DNA from: Streptomyces sp. NBC_01268 | Lineage (GTDB): Bacteria; Actinomycetota; Actinomycetes; Streptomycetales; Streptomycetaceae | Reading direction: 5' to 3' | DNA: 64,000 nucleotides | Assembly: GCF_036240795.1 (NCBI RefSeq) | Contig: NZ_CP108454.1 | Span: 2,480,001-2,544,000 of the forward strand | In this document: in pieces, positions 17,235-25,495 of the stretch | Layout of the letters: each line of letters starts with the position of its first letter | How positions within the stretch are numbered: position 1 is the stretch's first letter | The notes under the pieces: model-generated | The model's database searches: none | What the model saw: the letters and a program-made list of their open reading frames with translations, nothing else | Told to the model about the DNA's origin: nothing | Program-made: the position numbers and the translations under genes

Positions 17235-18213
17235 CACGCTCCTCGTGGCGGCGACGGCTCTCGTCCTCGCCCTGACCGCGAGCGGCTGCGTGACGGTGCA
17301 CGGCGAGCGGGAGCTGACGCCCGCCGCGACGAAGGCCGAGGCCGAGCAGGCCCTCAAGGACTTCACCGACGCCTACAACAAGGCCGACAAGGCGTACGAC
17401 CCGGCCCTCGACGCGGGCCGGGTCACCGGCCCGATGGGCGAGATCAACCAGGCGGGCCTGACGTCGCGCCAGAAGTCCACCCCGGGCGGCAACCCGGACC
17501 ACCGGCCGCTGGAGCTGACGGACGCCAGGTTCGCCATCCCCCGCAAGGCCGGCTGGCCGCGCTACTTCGTCGCGGACACCGACTCCAACCGGGACACCGA
17601 CCAGGGGTCCGGCGACAACCGCTGGCTCCTGGTCTTCGTGCGCGGCGGGGCCCAGCAGCTCTGGGAGGTCGCCTACCTGTCGATCCTGAGCGCCGGCGAC
17701 GTCCCCGCGTTCCAGAGCGAGGCGGGGTACGCGGTGCCCGTCGGCGCCGGTTCCCAGGGACTCGCGGTCGCGCCGCAGGAGCTCGGCGAGCGGTACGTGT
17801 CGTTCCTGAAGGACGGGGCGGCCGGGCAGCAGGGGCCGTTCGCCCCCGGCCCGCACACCACCGAGTGGCGGGCGGCGCGGGAGAAGGACGCCAAGCGGCC
17901 CGGGCTCGTCACGCAGTACGTCGACCGGGCCGACAGCACCGGGGACTTCGCGCCGCTGGGACTCGCGACGGAGGACGGCGGGGCGCTGGTCTTCTTCGCC
18001 ACCCGCTACTTCGAGCGCCAGACGGCGGCGCAGGGCTACCGGCCGAAGGTCGGCAAGGACGTGAAGGCGCTGCTGACCGGCGAGGTCAAGAACACGGTCA
18101 CCAAGCGGTGGGTGTCCAGCCAGACGGTGCTGGTGAAGCCGGCGGGCACGGAACGCGACGCGGTCGCGGTCGTGGGCCGGCTCCAGGGCGTGACGGCGGC
18201 GGAGGGGTCGTAG
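17194..18213 (+). CDS. Lipoprotein of unknown function in the efe operon
   Basis: A 339-residue lipoprotein with an Arg-rich n-region, hydrophobic core and lipobox TASGC (Cys about 32). The mature part has two similar-looking alpha/beta halves (RFAIPRKAGWPRYFVADT and LGLATEDGGALVFFATRYFERQ), a layout seen in conserved Streptomyces lipoproteins of unknown role. The ATG lies 41 bases inside efeU, so coupling is likely, and the gene is last before a strong hairpin. An accessory role in iron handling is inferred from position only. Confidence 0.7.
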   Translation: MRRLRRPARRRPADTLLVAATALVLALTASGCVTVHGERELTPAATKAEAEQALKDFTDAYNKADKAYDPALDAGRVTGPMGEINQAGLTSRQKSTPGGNPDHRPLELTDARFAIPRKAGWPRYFVADTDSNRDTDQGSGDNRWLLVFVRGGAQQLWEVAYLSILSAGDVPAFQSEAGYAVPVGAGSQGLAVAPQELGERYVSFLKDGAAGQQGPFAPGPHTTEWRAAREKDAKRPGLVTQYVDRADSTGDFAPLGLATEDGGALVFFATRYFERQTAAQGYRPKVGKDVKALLTGEVKNTVTKRWVSSQTVLVKPAGTERDAVAVVGRLQGVTAAEGS

Positions 18214-18228
18214 CCCCTCGGACCGCGG

Positions 18229-18251
18229 GGCCGCCCGGCGGACGGGCGGCC
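18229..18251. terminator. Hairpin at the end of the efe operon
   Basis: Arms GGCCGCCCG and CGGGCGGCC with a 5-base loop lie 15 bases after the lipoprotein stop and between convergent genes. No T-run. Confidence 0.6.
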
Positions 18252-18268
18252 GGGTCCTCCGCGCCGGC

Positions 18269-19048
18269 TCAGCGGCTGAGCGGCCAGGCGGTCTCGTGCT
18301 CCGCGGACTCCCCCTGCTCGGCCCGCGCGGCCGCGTGGCGGGCGCAGGCGTCGGTGAGGGACTCCAGGAGGTTCAGCGGCTCGGGCAGCGGGTGCTCGGG
18401 GCCGCGGACCCAGGCGAGGACCGGCTGGCTGCCCTCGTCACCGGCGAGCCGGGACGGCGGCACGAGCACGTAGCTGCCGCGGCAGTGCCAGCGGAGCCCC
18501 GGATGCTCGTCCATGGTCTCGGGGTGGCAGTCCAGCTCGCAGGGCCACCACTCGTCCTCGTCCTCGGGGGTGCCGCGGGTGGCGGTGAAGAAGAGCATGC
18601 GGCCGTCTTCGTCGCGGTCCTCGGCGGCGCCGGAGACGGCGACGGGGCCGACCTCGACGCCCTCGGCGAGCAGCCGGTCGAGCGCGGCCTGGCCGGCGGC
18701 GAGGGGGACGTCGAGGACGTCGTGGACCATGCCGGTGGCGGTGACGAAGTTCGCCTCGGGCTGGTTGCGGGCCCAGCGCTCGATCTGGGCGCGGTCGGTG
18801 GTCGACTGGGTCTGCCAGGCGAAGGAGACGGGGTGCCGGGCGGGGGTGGGACAGCCGATCCGCTCACAGGAACAGCGGTAGCCGACGGGGTACGCGGCGG
18901 GGGCCAACGGCATCCCCGCGGCGGCGACGGCCAGGAGCGCGTTCTCGCGGTCGTTCTCGACGTCGGCCGCGCTCCGCTTGGGGCGCCTGCGCAGCCACTG
19001 TGCGAGTTTGCTCTCCGTGCCGCGGTAGCGGCCGATGCCGTCGCCCAT
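18269..19048 (-). CDS. Bifunctional DNA primase/polymerase-domain protein
   Basis: A 259-residue protein of the archaeo-eukaryotic primase-like (Prim-Pol) group that is common as a stand-alone chromosomal gene in Streptomyces. It shows the Cys cluster YRCSCERIGCPTPARHP and downstream NFVTATGMVHDVLDVPLAAGQAALDRL, and ends in a domain with HCRGSYVLVPPS. No helicase or phage genes adjoin it. The metal-binding acidic triad is not obvious, so polymerase activity is doubtful. The role in this genus is not established. Confidence 0.75.
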   Translation of the reverse strand: MGDGIGRYRGTESKLAQWLRRRPKRSAADVENDRENALLAVAAAGMPLAPAAYPVGYRCSCERIGCPTPARHPVSFAWQTQSTTDRAQIERWARNQPEANFVTATGMVHDVLDVPLAAGQAALDRLLAEGVEVGPVAVSGAAEDRDEDGRMLFFTATRGTPEDEDEWWPCELDCHPETMDEHPGLRWHCRGSYVLVPPSRLAGDEGSQPVLAWVRGPEHPLPEPLNLLESLTDACARHAAARAEQGESAEHETAWPLSR

Positions 19049-19157
19049 CTATCCCCTCACACCTCGTGCTCGCCCGTTCGGTCCCACGGGCTCTCCATGG
19101 TCCCACCATCCTGCGCCTCGGGTGACCGGAGTCGGGAACCGGGGGGTGGGCCGGTTC

Positions 19158-19784
19158 TCACGGACGGGCGCCGAGACCGCGCAGGGCGTAGTCGACGAGG
19201 GTGTCCGCGTAGGCGTGGGTGAGCGGCTGCGTGCGGTGCAGCCAGCGGTGGTGCAGGGGTCCGACGAGGAGTTCGAGGGCGATGCGGGGGTCGACGGAGG
19301 GGTCGACGTCACCGGCGGCCTGGGCGGCCTCGATGCGGCGCACGTACTGCTGGAGCGCGGGTTCCAGGAGCCTGGCGGTGAACTGGGCGCCGAGGTCGGG
19401 GTCGACGATGCCCTCGGCGGCGAGCGCGCGGGTGGGGCGGTCGTAGACGGGGTCGTTGAGCTCGTCGACGGTGGCCCGCAGGACCAGCTTGAGGTCGGCG
19501 GCGAGGTCGCCGGTGTCGGGGATCTCACTCTCGCCGCTGCCGCCGGCCGCCTCGTTCGCCTGCTCGGCCAGGTCGAGGAAGGCCTCCATGAGGACGGCGG
19601 GCTTGGAGTTCACCGGCCACCAGCGGTAGATGGTCTGCTTGCCGACGCCCGCGCGGGAGGCGATGCCCTCGACGGTCGTCCTGGCGTAGCCGTGCTCGGA
19701 GACGAGTTCGAGGGCGGCGGCGTAGATGGCGCGGCGGGAGCGCTCGCTGCGGCGGGAGGAGTCGGGCGCCTTGGAGTCGGTCAT
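19158..19784 (-). CDS. TetR/AcrR family repressor
   Basis: A 208-residue one-component regulator. The N-terminal helix-turn-helix (about 20-65) reads ALELVSEHGYARTTVEGIASRAGVGKQTIYRWW, and the C-terminal ligand domain belongs to the TetR C-terminal group with the conserved RPTRALAAEGIVDPDLG segment. A palindromic operator candidate lies 20 bases upstream of its start. It is divergent from dimethylargininase, 137 bases away. Autoregulation is likely; control of the divergent gene is possible. Confidence 0.9.
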   Translation of the reverse strand: MTDSKAPDSSRRSERSRRAIYAAALELVSEHGYARTTVEGIASRAGVGKQTIYRWWPVNSKPAVLMEAFLDLAEQANEAAGGSGESEIPDTGDLAADLKLVLRATVDELNDPVYDRPTRALAAEGIVDPDLGAQFTARLLEPALQQYVRRIEAAQAAGDVDPSVDPRIALELLVGPLHHRWLHRTQPLTHAYADTLVDYALRGLGARP

Positions 19785-19803
19785 GCCGCCAACCTAACAG
19801 TCA

Positions 19804-19822
19804 GCGAGACGTCTCGTCTCGC
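19804..19822. promoter_or_regulatory. Candidate TetR operator
   Basis: GCGAGAC-GTCTC-GTCTCGC is a 7-bp inverted repeat with a 5-bp centre. It also contains the perfect palindrome GAGACGTCTC. It lies directly upstream of the TetR gene in the divergent region. Confidence 0.6.
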
Positions 19823-19921
19823 CACCTGCTCTTCATCGGAACCACCCGAACGGTCCACTGCGCGCGGCCCTCGGAAGGCGGACCATGGGCTCAACGCTCA
19901 GCGACCGTAGAGGAGCCCTCT

Positions 19922-20752
19922 TTGCGCCACACTCCGCGCGAGGCCTCGCCCCGCCGTTATCTGATGTGCCCACCCACGCACTTCAAGGTGACCTACTCCA
20001 TCAACCCCTGGATGGACCCCACGAAGCCGGTCGACCTGCCGGTGGCCCTCGCGCAGTGGGAGGACCTGCGCGACCGCTACCGCGCCCTCGGCCACACCGT
20101 GGAGCTGCTCGACCCGGGTCCGGAACTGCCGGACATGGTCTTCGCCGCGAACGGCGCCACCGTGGTGGACGGCCGCGTGCTCGGCGCGCGGTTCGCACAC
20201 CCGGAGCGCTCGGGCGAGGCGTCCGCGCACCTGGACTGGTTCCGCAGGAACGGTTACCCGGACGCGGACGTTCGGGTGCCGGAGCACGTGAACGAGGGCG
20301 AGGGCGACTTCGCCGTCACCGACTCCTGGATCCTGGCCGGCCGGGGCTTCCGCTCCAGCCCGCTCTCGCACGACGAGGCCCAGGAGTTCTTCGGCCGCCC
20401 GGTGATCGGCCTGGAGCTGGTGGACCCGCGCTACTACCACCTGGACACCGCGCTGTGCGTCCTGGACGACGCCCGCGACGAGGTCATGTACTTCCCGGAC
20501 GCCTTCTCCCCCGGCAGCCGCCGCGTCCTGGAGCGCCTCTTCCCCGACGCCCTGATCGCCGGCGCCGAGGACGCCGCAGCGCTCGGCCTGAACGCGGTCA
20601 GCGACGGCCGCCACGTGCTGCTCCCGCAGGCGGCGGTGGGACTCTACGGCCCGCTGCGGGAGCGCGGCTTCGAGCCGGTCGGCATGGACCTGGGCGAGCT
20701 GCTCAAGGGCGGCGGCAGCGTGAAGTGCTGCACCCAGGAGCTGCGCCCCTAG
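19922..20752 (+). CDS. Dimethylargininase / amidinotransferase-superfamily hydrolase
   Basis: Predicted dimethylarginine dimethylaminohydrolase of 276 residues, releasing citrulline from methylated arginine. Features are the N-terminal YLMCPPTHFKVTYSINPWM, acidic substrate residues in the DMVFAANGA and EGEGDF segments, catalytic His in YYHLDTALC and the catalytic Cys in GGGSVKCCTQEL. The TTG at 19922 is chosen because AGGAG lies 6 bases before it; the ATG at 19964 would cut into the conserved start. Arginine deiminase-like activity is a less likely alternative. Confidence 0.85.
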   Translation: MRHTPREASPRRYLMCPPTHFKVTYSINPWMDPTKPVDLPVALAQWEDLRDRYRALGHTVELLDPGPELPDMVFAANGATVVDGRVLGARFAHPERSGEASAHLDWFRRNGYPDADVRVPEHVNEGEGDFAVTDSWILAGRGFRSSPLSHDEAQEFFGRPVIGLELVDPRYYHLDTALCVLDDARDEVMYFPDAFSPGSRRVLERLFPDALIAGAEDAAALGLNAVSDGRHVLLPQAAVGLYGPLRERGFEPVGMDLGELLKGGGSVKCCTQELRP

Positions 20753-20795
20753 GGCGTGGCCGACCCGCCCTGGCCGCCCGGACGGACCCGCTCCG

Positions 20796-21776
20796 TCAGT
20801 CCGTCTCCGGCGGCCACGGGTCACCCCAGTCGGCGTCCCGGGCCTCCTTGTACAGGGGCCCGTGGCGCTTGGTGACCGTCTCGCGGGCGAGCCCGTCCGG
20901 CCCGCAGAGCTCCAGCAGGACCTGTCCCTTGCGGATCTGCGGGCGACGGGTGATGCGCGAGGTCGTCGGCGTCACCGGGAACCGCGCGGCGGCGACGTAC
21001 GCGTACTTCTCGTCCTCGTACGGCAGCGAGCCGCCCTTCACCTGCCGGTGCAGGGAGGAGCGGCTGACCCGGGCGGAGAAGTGGCACCAGTCGGTGCCCG
21101 GCACGATCGGGCAGGCGCCGCTGTGCGGGCAGGGCGCGGCGACGGTGAAGCCGGCCTCGACGAGGGCGGACCGGGCGGCGATGATCCGCTCGTACCCGTC
21201 GGGGGTGCCCGGCTCCACGACGACGACGGCCTGCGCGACGCGGGCGGCCTCGGCGACGAGCGTGGCCCGGTCCTTCTCTGTCAGCTCCTTGAGCACGTAC
21301 GAGACGGTCACGAGGTCCGTCTCGTCGAGGCGCAGCGCGGTGCCGACGCGCTCGCGCCGCCAGTCGGCGTCGAGGACCCCGGTGGCCAGTTCGCGCCCGA
21401 GGGTGAGCGCGGGCTCGGCCCAGTCGAGGACCCGGGTACGGGGCGGGGCCTCGTCCCACAGTTCGGCGACGGCCCAGGTGGCGGCGCCGGTGCCGCCACC
21501 GACGTCGGTGTGGGTGGCGGGCACCCAGTCCGGGGCGGCGTCCCGCAGCGCGGCGAGGGCGCCCCGGGCGGCCTCGAAGGTGGCGGGCATGCGGTAGGCG
21601 GCGTAGGCGACCACGTCGGACCGGTCGCGCAGCACGGGCGCGTCGGTCGGGGTCGTCCCCCGGTAGTGCGCGATCAGGCGCTCGACGGCCCGGGCGGCCT
21701 GCGAGGGCGGCAGCCCGCCGACGACGCCGGCGAGGGCGGCGCGCAGGGACTCGGCGGAGGCGGGGGATCCATTCAC
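20796..21776 (-). CDS. Rsm22-like small ribosomal subunit methyltransferase family protein
   Basis: A 326-residue SAM-dependent methyltransferase-like protein of the Rsm22 family, linked to small-subunit ribosome assembly in mitochondria. It shows motif I THTDVGGGTGAATWA (about 88-102), VTVSYVLKELTE, VVVVEPGTPDGYERI, and a Cys cluster (APCPHSGACPIV, DWCHF) that in family members binds an iron-sulfur or zinc centre. Its bacterial role is not established. It is followed by a long palindromic element on the upstream side of the gene. Confidence 0.85.
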   Translation of the reverse strand: MNGSPASAESLRAALAGVVGGLPPSQAARAVERLIAHYRGTTPTDAPVLRDRSDVVAYAAYRMPATFEAARGALAALRDAAPDWVPATHTDVGGGTGAATWAVAELWDEAPPRTRVLDWAEPALTLGRELATGVLDADWRRERVGTALRLDETDLVTVSYVLKELTEKDRATLVAEAARVAQAVVVVEPGTPDGYERIIAARSALVEAGFTVAAPCPHSGACPIVPGTDWCHFSARVSRSSLHRQVKGGSLPYEDEKYAYVAAARFPVTPTTSRITRRPQIRKGQVLLELCGPDGLARETVTKRHGPLYKEARDADWGDPWPPETD

Positions 21777-21849
21777 CGCACGATTCTAGGCGCCGCCACG
21801 GCCCGGGACGCTCCTGGCCAGGACGGCCGTCGTCCGGGCCCGTGCCCTG

Positions 21850-22022
21850 GGGCCTGTCGTCAAACTCCCGCCTGGCCCGCGGCGCCTGGCACGCGCTCTC
21901 GCCGCACCGGGTGAAAGTCCGAGTACGTCCAGTACGAGGGCTTCCACCCGGCACGCCGAGAGCACGCACCAGACGCCGCGGGGCCGCCCTTCGGGCGACG
22001 ACGGGAGTGTGACGACAGGCCC
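21850..22022. repeat. 173-bp imperfect palindrome, MITE/REP-like element
   Basis: The ends are 21-bp inverted repeats (21850-21870 and 22002-22022) with one mismatch, beginning GGGCCTGTCGTC. The inside is also largely self-complementary, for example GCGGCGCCTGG with CACGCGCTCTCGCC on the left and the matching stretches on the right, up to a centre near 21936. It codes for nothing obvious. Its right end runs into the CTA that gives the stop codon of the next minus-strand gene. It looks like a mobile non-autonomous element or dispersed repeat. Confidence 0.7.
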
Positions 22023-22387
22023 TAGCGGGACCGGCCGCCGCCCTCCGTCACGGACGGGGCGACCGGGCCCGAGGACGGTGGCGGGGCCGGCCTGGGCGTC
22101 GGGTGTTCGACGATGCCCGGCGGGCGGGCGGGCGGCTCCGGAGCCGGACTCGGCACGCCGCCGGGGAGCACCCCCAGCAGGTACGCGGCCGCCACGGCCG
22201 CCGCCGCCCCGAGCCCCGCGAAGGCGAGCCGCCGCACCCGGCGCGTCCCCCGGGTACGCCCCCGCGGCGGCTCGTCGCGGCGCAGTTCGCGGGAGGTGAC
22301 GAGGGCCGCGCGGGCGGCCAGCGCGGCGCGCAGCCGCTCCTCGACCGGGGAGTCGTGGTCCCCGGCGAACGGTGTCTGCGGTCTCAT
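22022..22387 (-). CDS. Single-pass membrane protein coupled to sigma factor, possible anti-sigma factor
   Basis: A 121-residue protein. The N-terminal acidic/amphipathic region (FAGDHDSPVEERLRAALAARAALV) is followed by a basic patch, one transmembrane helix (LAFAGLGAAAAVAAAYLLGVL, about 62-82) and a Pro-rich outer tail. The ATG overlaps the sigma factor stop (ATGA), so it is translated with it and is a good candidate for an anti-sigma partner, though no zinc motif is present. Its stop codon coincides with the edge of the 173-bp palindrome, so the C-terminus may have been altered. Confidence 0.6.
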   Translation of the reverse strand: MRPQTPFAGDHDSPVEERLRAALAARAALVTSRELRRDEPPRGRTRGTRRVRRLAFAGLGAAAAVAAAYLLGVLPGGVPSPAPEPPARPPGIVEHPTPRPAPPPSSGPVAPSVTEGGGRSR

Positions 22388-23070
22388 CGGCCCGCCTCCA
22401 GCTTCTTCTCCAGCGCGTCGAGCGCCCGGCTCGCGGTGGACTTGACGGTGCCGCACGAGAGCCCCAGCGTCCGCGCGATCTGCGCCTCGGTCAGCTCCGA
22501 CCAGTAGCGCAGCACGAGCACCTCGCGCTGGCGCCGGGTCAGCTGGGCGAGGGCGTCGAGCACGTGTCGGTGCTCCTCCGCGAGCAGCAGCCCCTCGTCG
22601 ACCGGTGCTCCCGCGCCCGGGTGCGGCGGGGTGTACGCGCGCGCGGTGCGGCGCCTGCGCAGGACGGAGCGGGCGGCGTTGACCACGGCGGTGTGCAGGT
22701 ACGCCCCGGGGTCCTCCAGCCCGCCGAGCGAGGTGCCGTGGGTGCGGCACAGCGCGGTGAAGGCGTCCTGGACCACGTCCTCGGCGGTGTGCAGGTCGTC
22801 CACCAGGAACAGCGCGAGCCGGACCATGTCGAGTCGACGTGCCCGGTACAGCTCGGTGAGGGTCGGCGGTGGTTCGTGGCCGTGCACCGGCTCGTCCGCG
22901 CACGCGGGTCCGACCGCCCGGAGGCGGCGCCCGCGTACCGGCGCCTCGCCGACCGCCCGGGACAGCCGGGCGAGCAGCCGTGGCCATCGGAGGGGCAAGG
23001 GGCGGGGGCGGGGGCGGGGGCGGGGGCGGGGGCGGGGGCGGGGGCTGGATATGGCGTACGACACCTGCAC
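22384..23070 (-). CDS. SigE-family ECF sigma factor
   Basis: RNA polymerase sigma factor of the actinobacterial SigE family, up to 228 residues. Region 2 is LTELYRARRLDMVRLALFLVDDLHTAEDVVQDAFTAL, and region 4 is LTRRQREVLVLRYWSELTEAQIARTLGLSCGTVKSTASRAL. The long N-terminal leader contains seven 6-bp units that give a Pro-Arg ladder. The GTG at 23070 is the outer start; initiation inside, near residue 58 (GTG, VGPACADEP), would skip the ladder and is quite possible. It is coupled to the membrane gene after it. Confidence 0.85.
   Translation of the reverse strand: MQVSYAISSPRPRPRPRPRPRPRPLPLRWPRLLARLSRAVGEAPVRGRRLRAVGPACADEPVHGHEPPPTLTELYRARRLDMVRLALFLVDDLHTAEDVVQDAFTALCRTHGTSLGGLEDPGAYLHTAVVNAARSVLRRRRTARAYTPPHPGAGAPVDEGLLLAEEHRHVLDALAQLTRRQREVLVLRYWSELTEAQIARTLGLSCGTVKSTASRALDALEKKLEAGR
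23001..23042. repeat. Seven tandem copies of a 6-bp unit (GGCGGG)
   Basis: Perfect tandem hexamers inside the 5' end of the sigma factor reading frame, translated on the minus strand as a Pro-Arg ladder. Copy changes would keep the frame but alter length. If the start is downstream, the tract lies in the leader instead. Confidence 0.9.
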
Positions 23071-23094
23071 GTCCTCGGTCGATCCGTCGCGGGA

Positions 23095-23137
23095 GGGGTG
23101 GGGGACGGGACCGGGCCCGGTCCCGTCCCCCCACCCC
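23095..23137. terminator. Strong hairpin after the small secreted protein gene
   Basis: A near-perfect inverted repeat of about 20 bp per arm centred on CCGGGCCCGG. It lies 20 bases downstream of the secreted protein stop (minus strand) and 25 bases upstream of the sigma start. Confidence 0.7.
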
Positions 23138-23156
23138 GTCGGCGTTGCCGCTCGCG

Positions 23157-23480
23157 TTACTTCCGGACGCCGGTGCCGGGCGAGATCACCCGGGGCGCGG
23201 TGTCGGCCGGGGCGGGTGCGGGCGCGGCGGTGGAGCCGGGCGCCGCGGCCCCCTTGGCCGGGGAGGCGACCTTCGGGGCGGGGGCGGGCGCGGGGGCACC
23301 GGGCGTGGACACGGCCGGGGCGGCGTCGGGCGCGGTGGCCGGCGCCGGGGCCGGGGCGGGCTTCGTGCCGGAGTCGGCGAAGGCCTGCGCGGCGAATCCG
23401 CCGCCGAGGAGCAGCGCGACACCGGCGACGAGGCCCAGGGCCCGGGGGCGGCGGAGGTTCCGCTTGGAGTGGACGGACAT
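23157..23480 (-). CDS. Small secreted Ala/Pro-rich protein
   Basis: A 107-residue exported protein. A basic n-region (RNLRRPRALG), hydrophobic core and AFADS-type signal-peptidase site (about residue 35) are followed by a low-complexity region built from Ala-Pro repeats. No folded domain is visible. Function unknown. A strong hairpin separates it from the sigma gene, so it is probably its own transcript. Confidence 0.6.
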   Translation of the reverse strand: MSVHSKRNLRRPRALGLVAGVALLLGGGFAAQAFADSGTKPAPAPAPATAPDAAPAVSTPGAPAPAPAPKVASPAKGAAAPGSTAAPAPAPADTAPRVISPGTGVRK

Positions 23481-23639
23481 GAGATCTCCCGAGGAAGGGG
23501 GACGGAACACGGTCTGGTGGATCCGGCCGACCAGGTGATCAGGTGGTGGGCCGGAGCCGGTGGATCGGTCGAAGGGCGCCTTCAACCCACCAGACGTGCG
23601 TCTCCCCCGGAGGTTGCGACCCGCCCCGGAATTCTTCCG

Positions 23640-23684
23640 CCGGGACCTGGGGCGGCCCCGGGTCCGGGGGCGCCCAGGTCCCGG
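23640..23684. terminator. Hairpin downstream of the hemerythrin gene
   Basis: Arms CCGGGACCTGGG (23640-23651) and CCCAGGTCCCGG (23673-23684), perfect 12-bp complement, 11 bases after the hemerythrin stop on the minus strand. Confidence 0.7.
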
Positions 23685-23695
23685 GTCCGGGCGGC

Positions 23696-24187
23696 CTAGG
23701 CGCCGGCCGGGGCCCCGACGTCCCGGCCGTGGGCCGTGCTCCAGGCGGACATCGCGAGGTTCCACTGGGGGCCGGTGAGTTCGGTGAGGGAGGCGGGGAA
23801 GAGGCCGTCCTCCTCCTTGGCGATGTGCGCGTGGAGTTCGTCGACGGCCTCGGCGAAGGCGGTGCGCTGCTCCGGGTCGTCCAGGTCCAGGGCGGAGAGG
23901 AAGGCGGCGAGCTCGCGGTGCTCCCGTTCGAGCGCGTCGACGTAGCCCGCGTACTCCTCGTTCTCGCTCATGACGCGGAAGAGACCCGCCTCCTCGCCCG
24001 CCCAGTGTGCGCGCAGCAGCACCGCCATCTCGGCGGCGAGCGCGGCGGCGCGGGTGCGGTCCCCGGCCGCCAGGGCCCGGACGGCGTCCCCGCCGAGGTC
24101 GGTGACGGCCTCGTGCTCGGCGATGAACTCCTTGATCAGGGGAATGTCGCGGCACCCGCAGTAGTGGCACATGCCCCGGATCGTCAC
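23696..24187 (-). CDS. Hemerythrin-domain protein
   Basis: A 163-residue four-helix-bundle protein likely to bind a diiron centre. It shows the hemerythrin His/Glu pattern: EFIAEHEAV, LLRAHWAGEEAGLF, LEREHRELAAF and LHAHIAKEEDGLFP. The N terminus has a Cys-rich CHYCGC piece. The GTG start comes one base after the MFS transporter stop, so the two are one operon. Oxygen, nitric oxide or metal sensing are the usual proposals for such single-domain proteins; none is shown here. Confidence 0.88.
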   Translation of the reverse strand: MTIRGMCHYCGCRDIPLIKEFIAEHEAVTDLGGDAVRALAAGDRTRAAALAAEMAVLLRAHWAGEEAGLFRVMSENEEYAGYVDALEREHRELAAFLSALDLDDPEQRTAFAEAVDELHAHIAKEEDGLFPASLTELTGPQWNLAMSAWSTAHGRDVGAPAGA

Positions 24188-24188
24188 A

Positions 24189-25463
24189 TCAGGGGTTCCG
24201 CTTCTCCGCTGCGACGCGCCAGGGGCGGCAGAGCAGCAGGAAGCAGGCGACGGCGGCGACGGCGCAGCAGACCTGGACGACCGCCATGGGGACGGCGGTG
24301 GTCTCGCCGGCGATGCCGACGAGCGGCGAGGCGACGGCTCCGATGAGGAAGGAGGAGGTGCCGAGCAGGGCGGAGGCGGAGCCGGCCGCGTGCGGGGTGC
24401 GCATGAGGGCCTGGGCCTGGGTGTTGGGCAGGGCGAGGCCCATCGCCGACATCAGCACGAAGAGGCCGGCGGCCACGGCCGCGAGACCGGGCTCGCCGAA
24501 GACGCCGGTGGTCATGAGGAGCAGGGCGACGGAGGCGAGCAGGATGATGCCGAGGCCCCAGCCGAGCACCTTGTCGAGGCTGACGCGGCCGACGAGTAGC
24601 CGCCCGTTGATCTGGCCCACGGCGACGAGGCCGACGGAGTTGAGCCCGAAGAGCAGGCTGAAGGTCTGCGGGGAGGCCCCGTAGATCTCCTGGACGACGA
24701 AGGGCGAGGCGGAGATGTAGGCGAAGAGGACGGCGAAGGCGAGCCCGCCGGTCAGCATGTAGCCGGCGAAGACGCGGTCGGCGAGCAGCCCGCGCATGGT
24801 GCGCAGGGCCTCGCCGACGCCGCCCGCGTGGCGCCGCTCGGGCGGCAGGCTCTCGTGGAGGAAGCGCCAGACGACCAGGGTGAGGACGACTCCGACGCCG
24901 GTGAGGACGTAGAAGACGCCCCGCCAGTCGGTGATCCGCAGGATCTGGCCGCCGATGAGCGGGGCGACGACCGGCGCGACCCCGGAGATCAGCATCAGGG
25001 TGGAGAAGAAGCGGGCCATCTCGACGCCGTCGTACAGGTCGCGGACGACGGCGCGGGCGATCACGATGCCGGCCGCGCCCGCGAGGCCCTGGAGCAGCCG
25101 GAAGCCGATGAGGAGGCCGGCGGAGGGGGCGAGGGCGCAGACGGCGGTCGCCAGGACGTAGACGATCATGCCGATGAGCAGCGGCCGGCGTCGGCCCCAC
25201 TTGTCGCTCATGGGGCCGACGACGAGCTGACCGAGCGCCATGCCGGCGAGGCAGGCGGTCAGGGTGAGCTGGACGGTGGCGGCGGGTGCGCGGAGCACCT
25301 CGGTGACCTCCGGCAGGGCCGGCAGGTACATGTCCATGGAGAGCGGCGGGAGGGCGGTGAGACCGCCCAGCACGAGGGTCACGAGCAGCCCCGCCCTACG
25401 GGCGGTGGCGGCCGGTGCGTCGGCTATGTGGGCTTTGGTGGTGGTCCGGCCGCTCTCCGGCAT
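24189..25463 (-). CDS. Bcr/CflA-family multidrug efflux MFS transporter
   Basis: Twelve-helix drug:proton antiporter of 424 residues. Family cues are the opening LVLGGLTALPPLSMDMYLPALPEV, the motif A loop GPMSDKWGRRRPLLIG and motif C-like RLLQGLAGAAGIVIARAVVRDL. The ATG lies 32 bases after the PhoD stop, so cotranscription with phoD is possible. Efflux substrate cannot be inferred. Confidence 0.88.
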   Translation of the reverse strand: MPESGRTTTKAHIADAPAATARRAGLLVTLVLGGLTALPPLSMDMYLPALPEVTEVLRAPAATVQLTLTACLAGMALGQLVVGPMSDKWGRRRPLLIGMIVYVLATAVCALAPSAGLLIGFRLLQGLAGAAGIVIARAVVRDLYDGVEMARFFSTLMLISGVAPVVAPLIGGQILRITDWRGVFYVLTGVGVVLTLVVWRFLHESLPPERRHAGGVGEALRTMRGLLADRVFAGYMLTGGLAFAVLFAYISASPFVVQEIYGASPQTFSLLFGLNSVGLVAVGQINGRLLVGRVSLDKVLGWGLGIILLASVALLLMTTGVFGEPGLAAVAAGLFVLMSAMGLALPNTQAQALMRTPHAAGSASALLGTSSFLIGAVASPLVGIAGETTAVPMAVVQVCCAVAAVACFLLLCRPWRVAAEKRNP

Positions 25464-25495
25464 TGCTGCTCCGTTTCGTTGAATCCTTCCTTATG

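Noticed and set aside
13770-17366. About 1200-codon minus-strand frame across the efe operon
   Set aside because: The plus strand encodes efeO, efeB and efeU with full motifs; the opposite frame has none.
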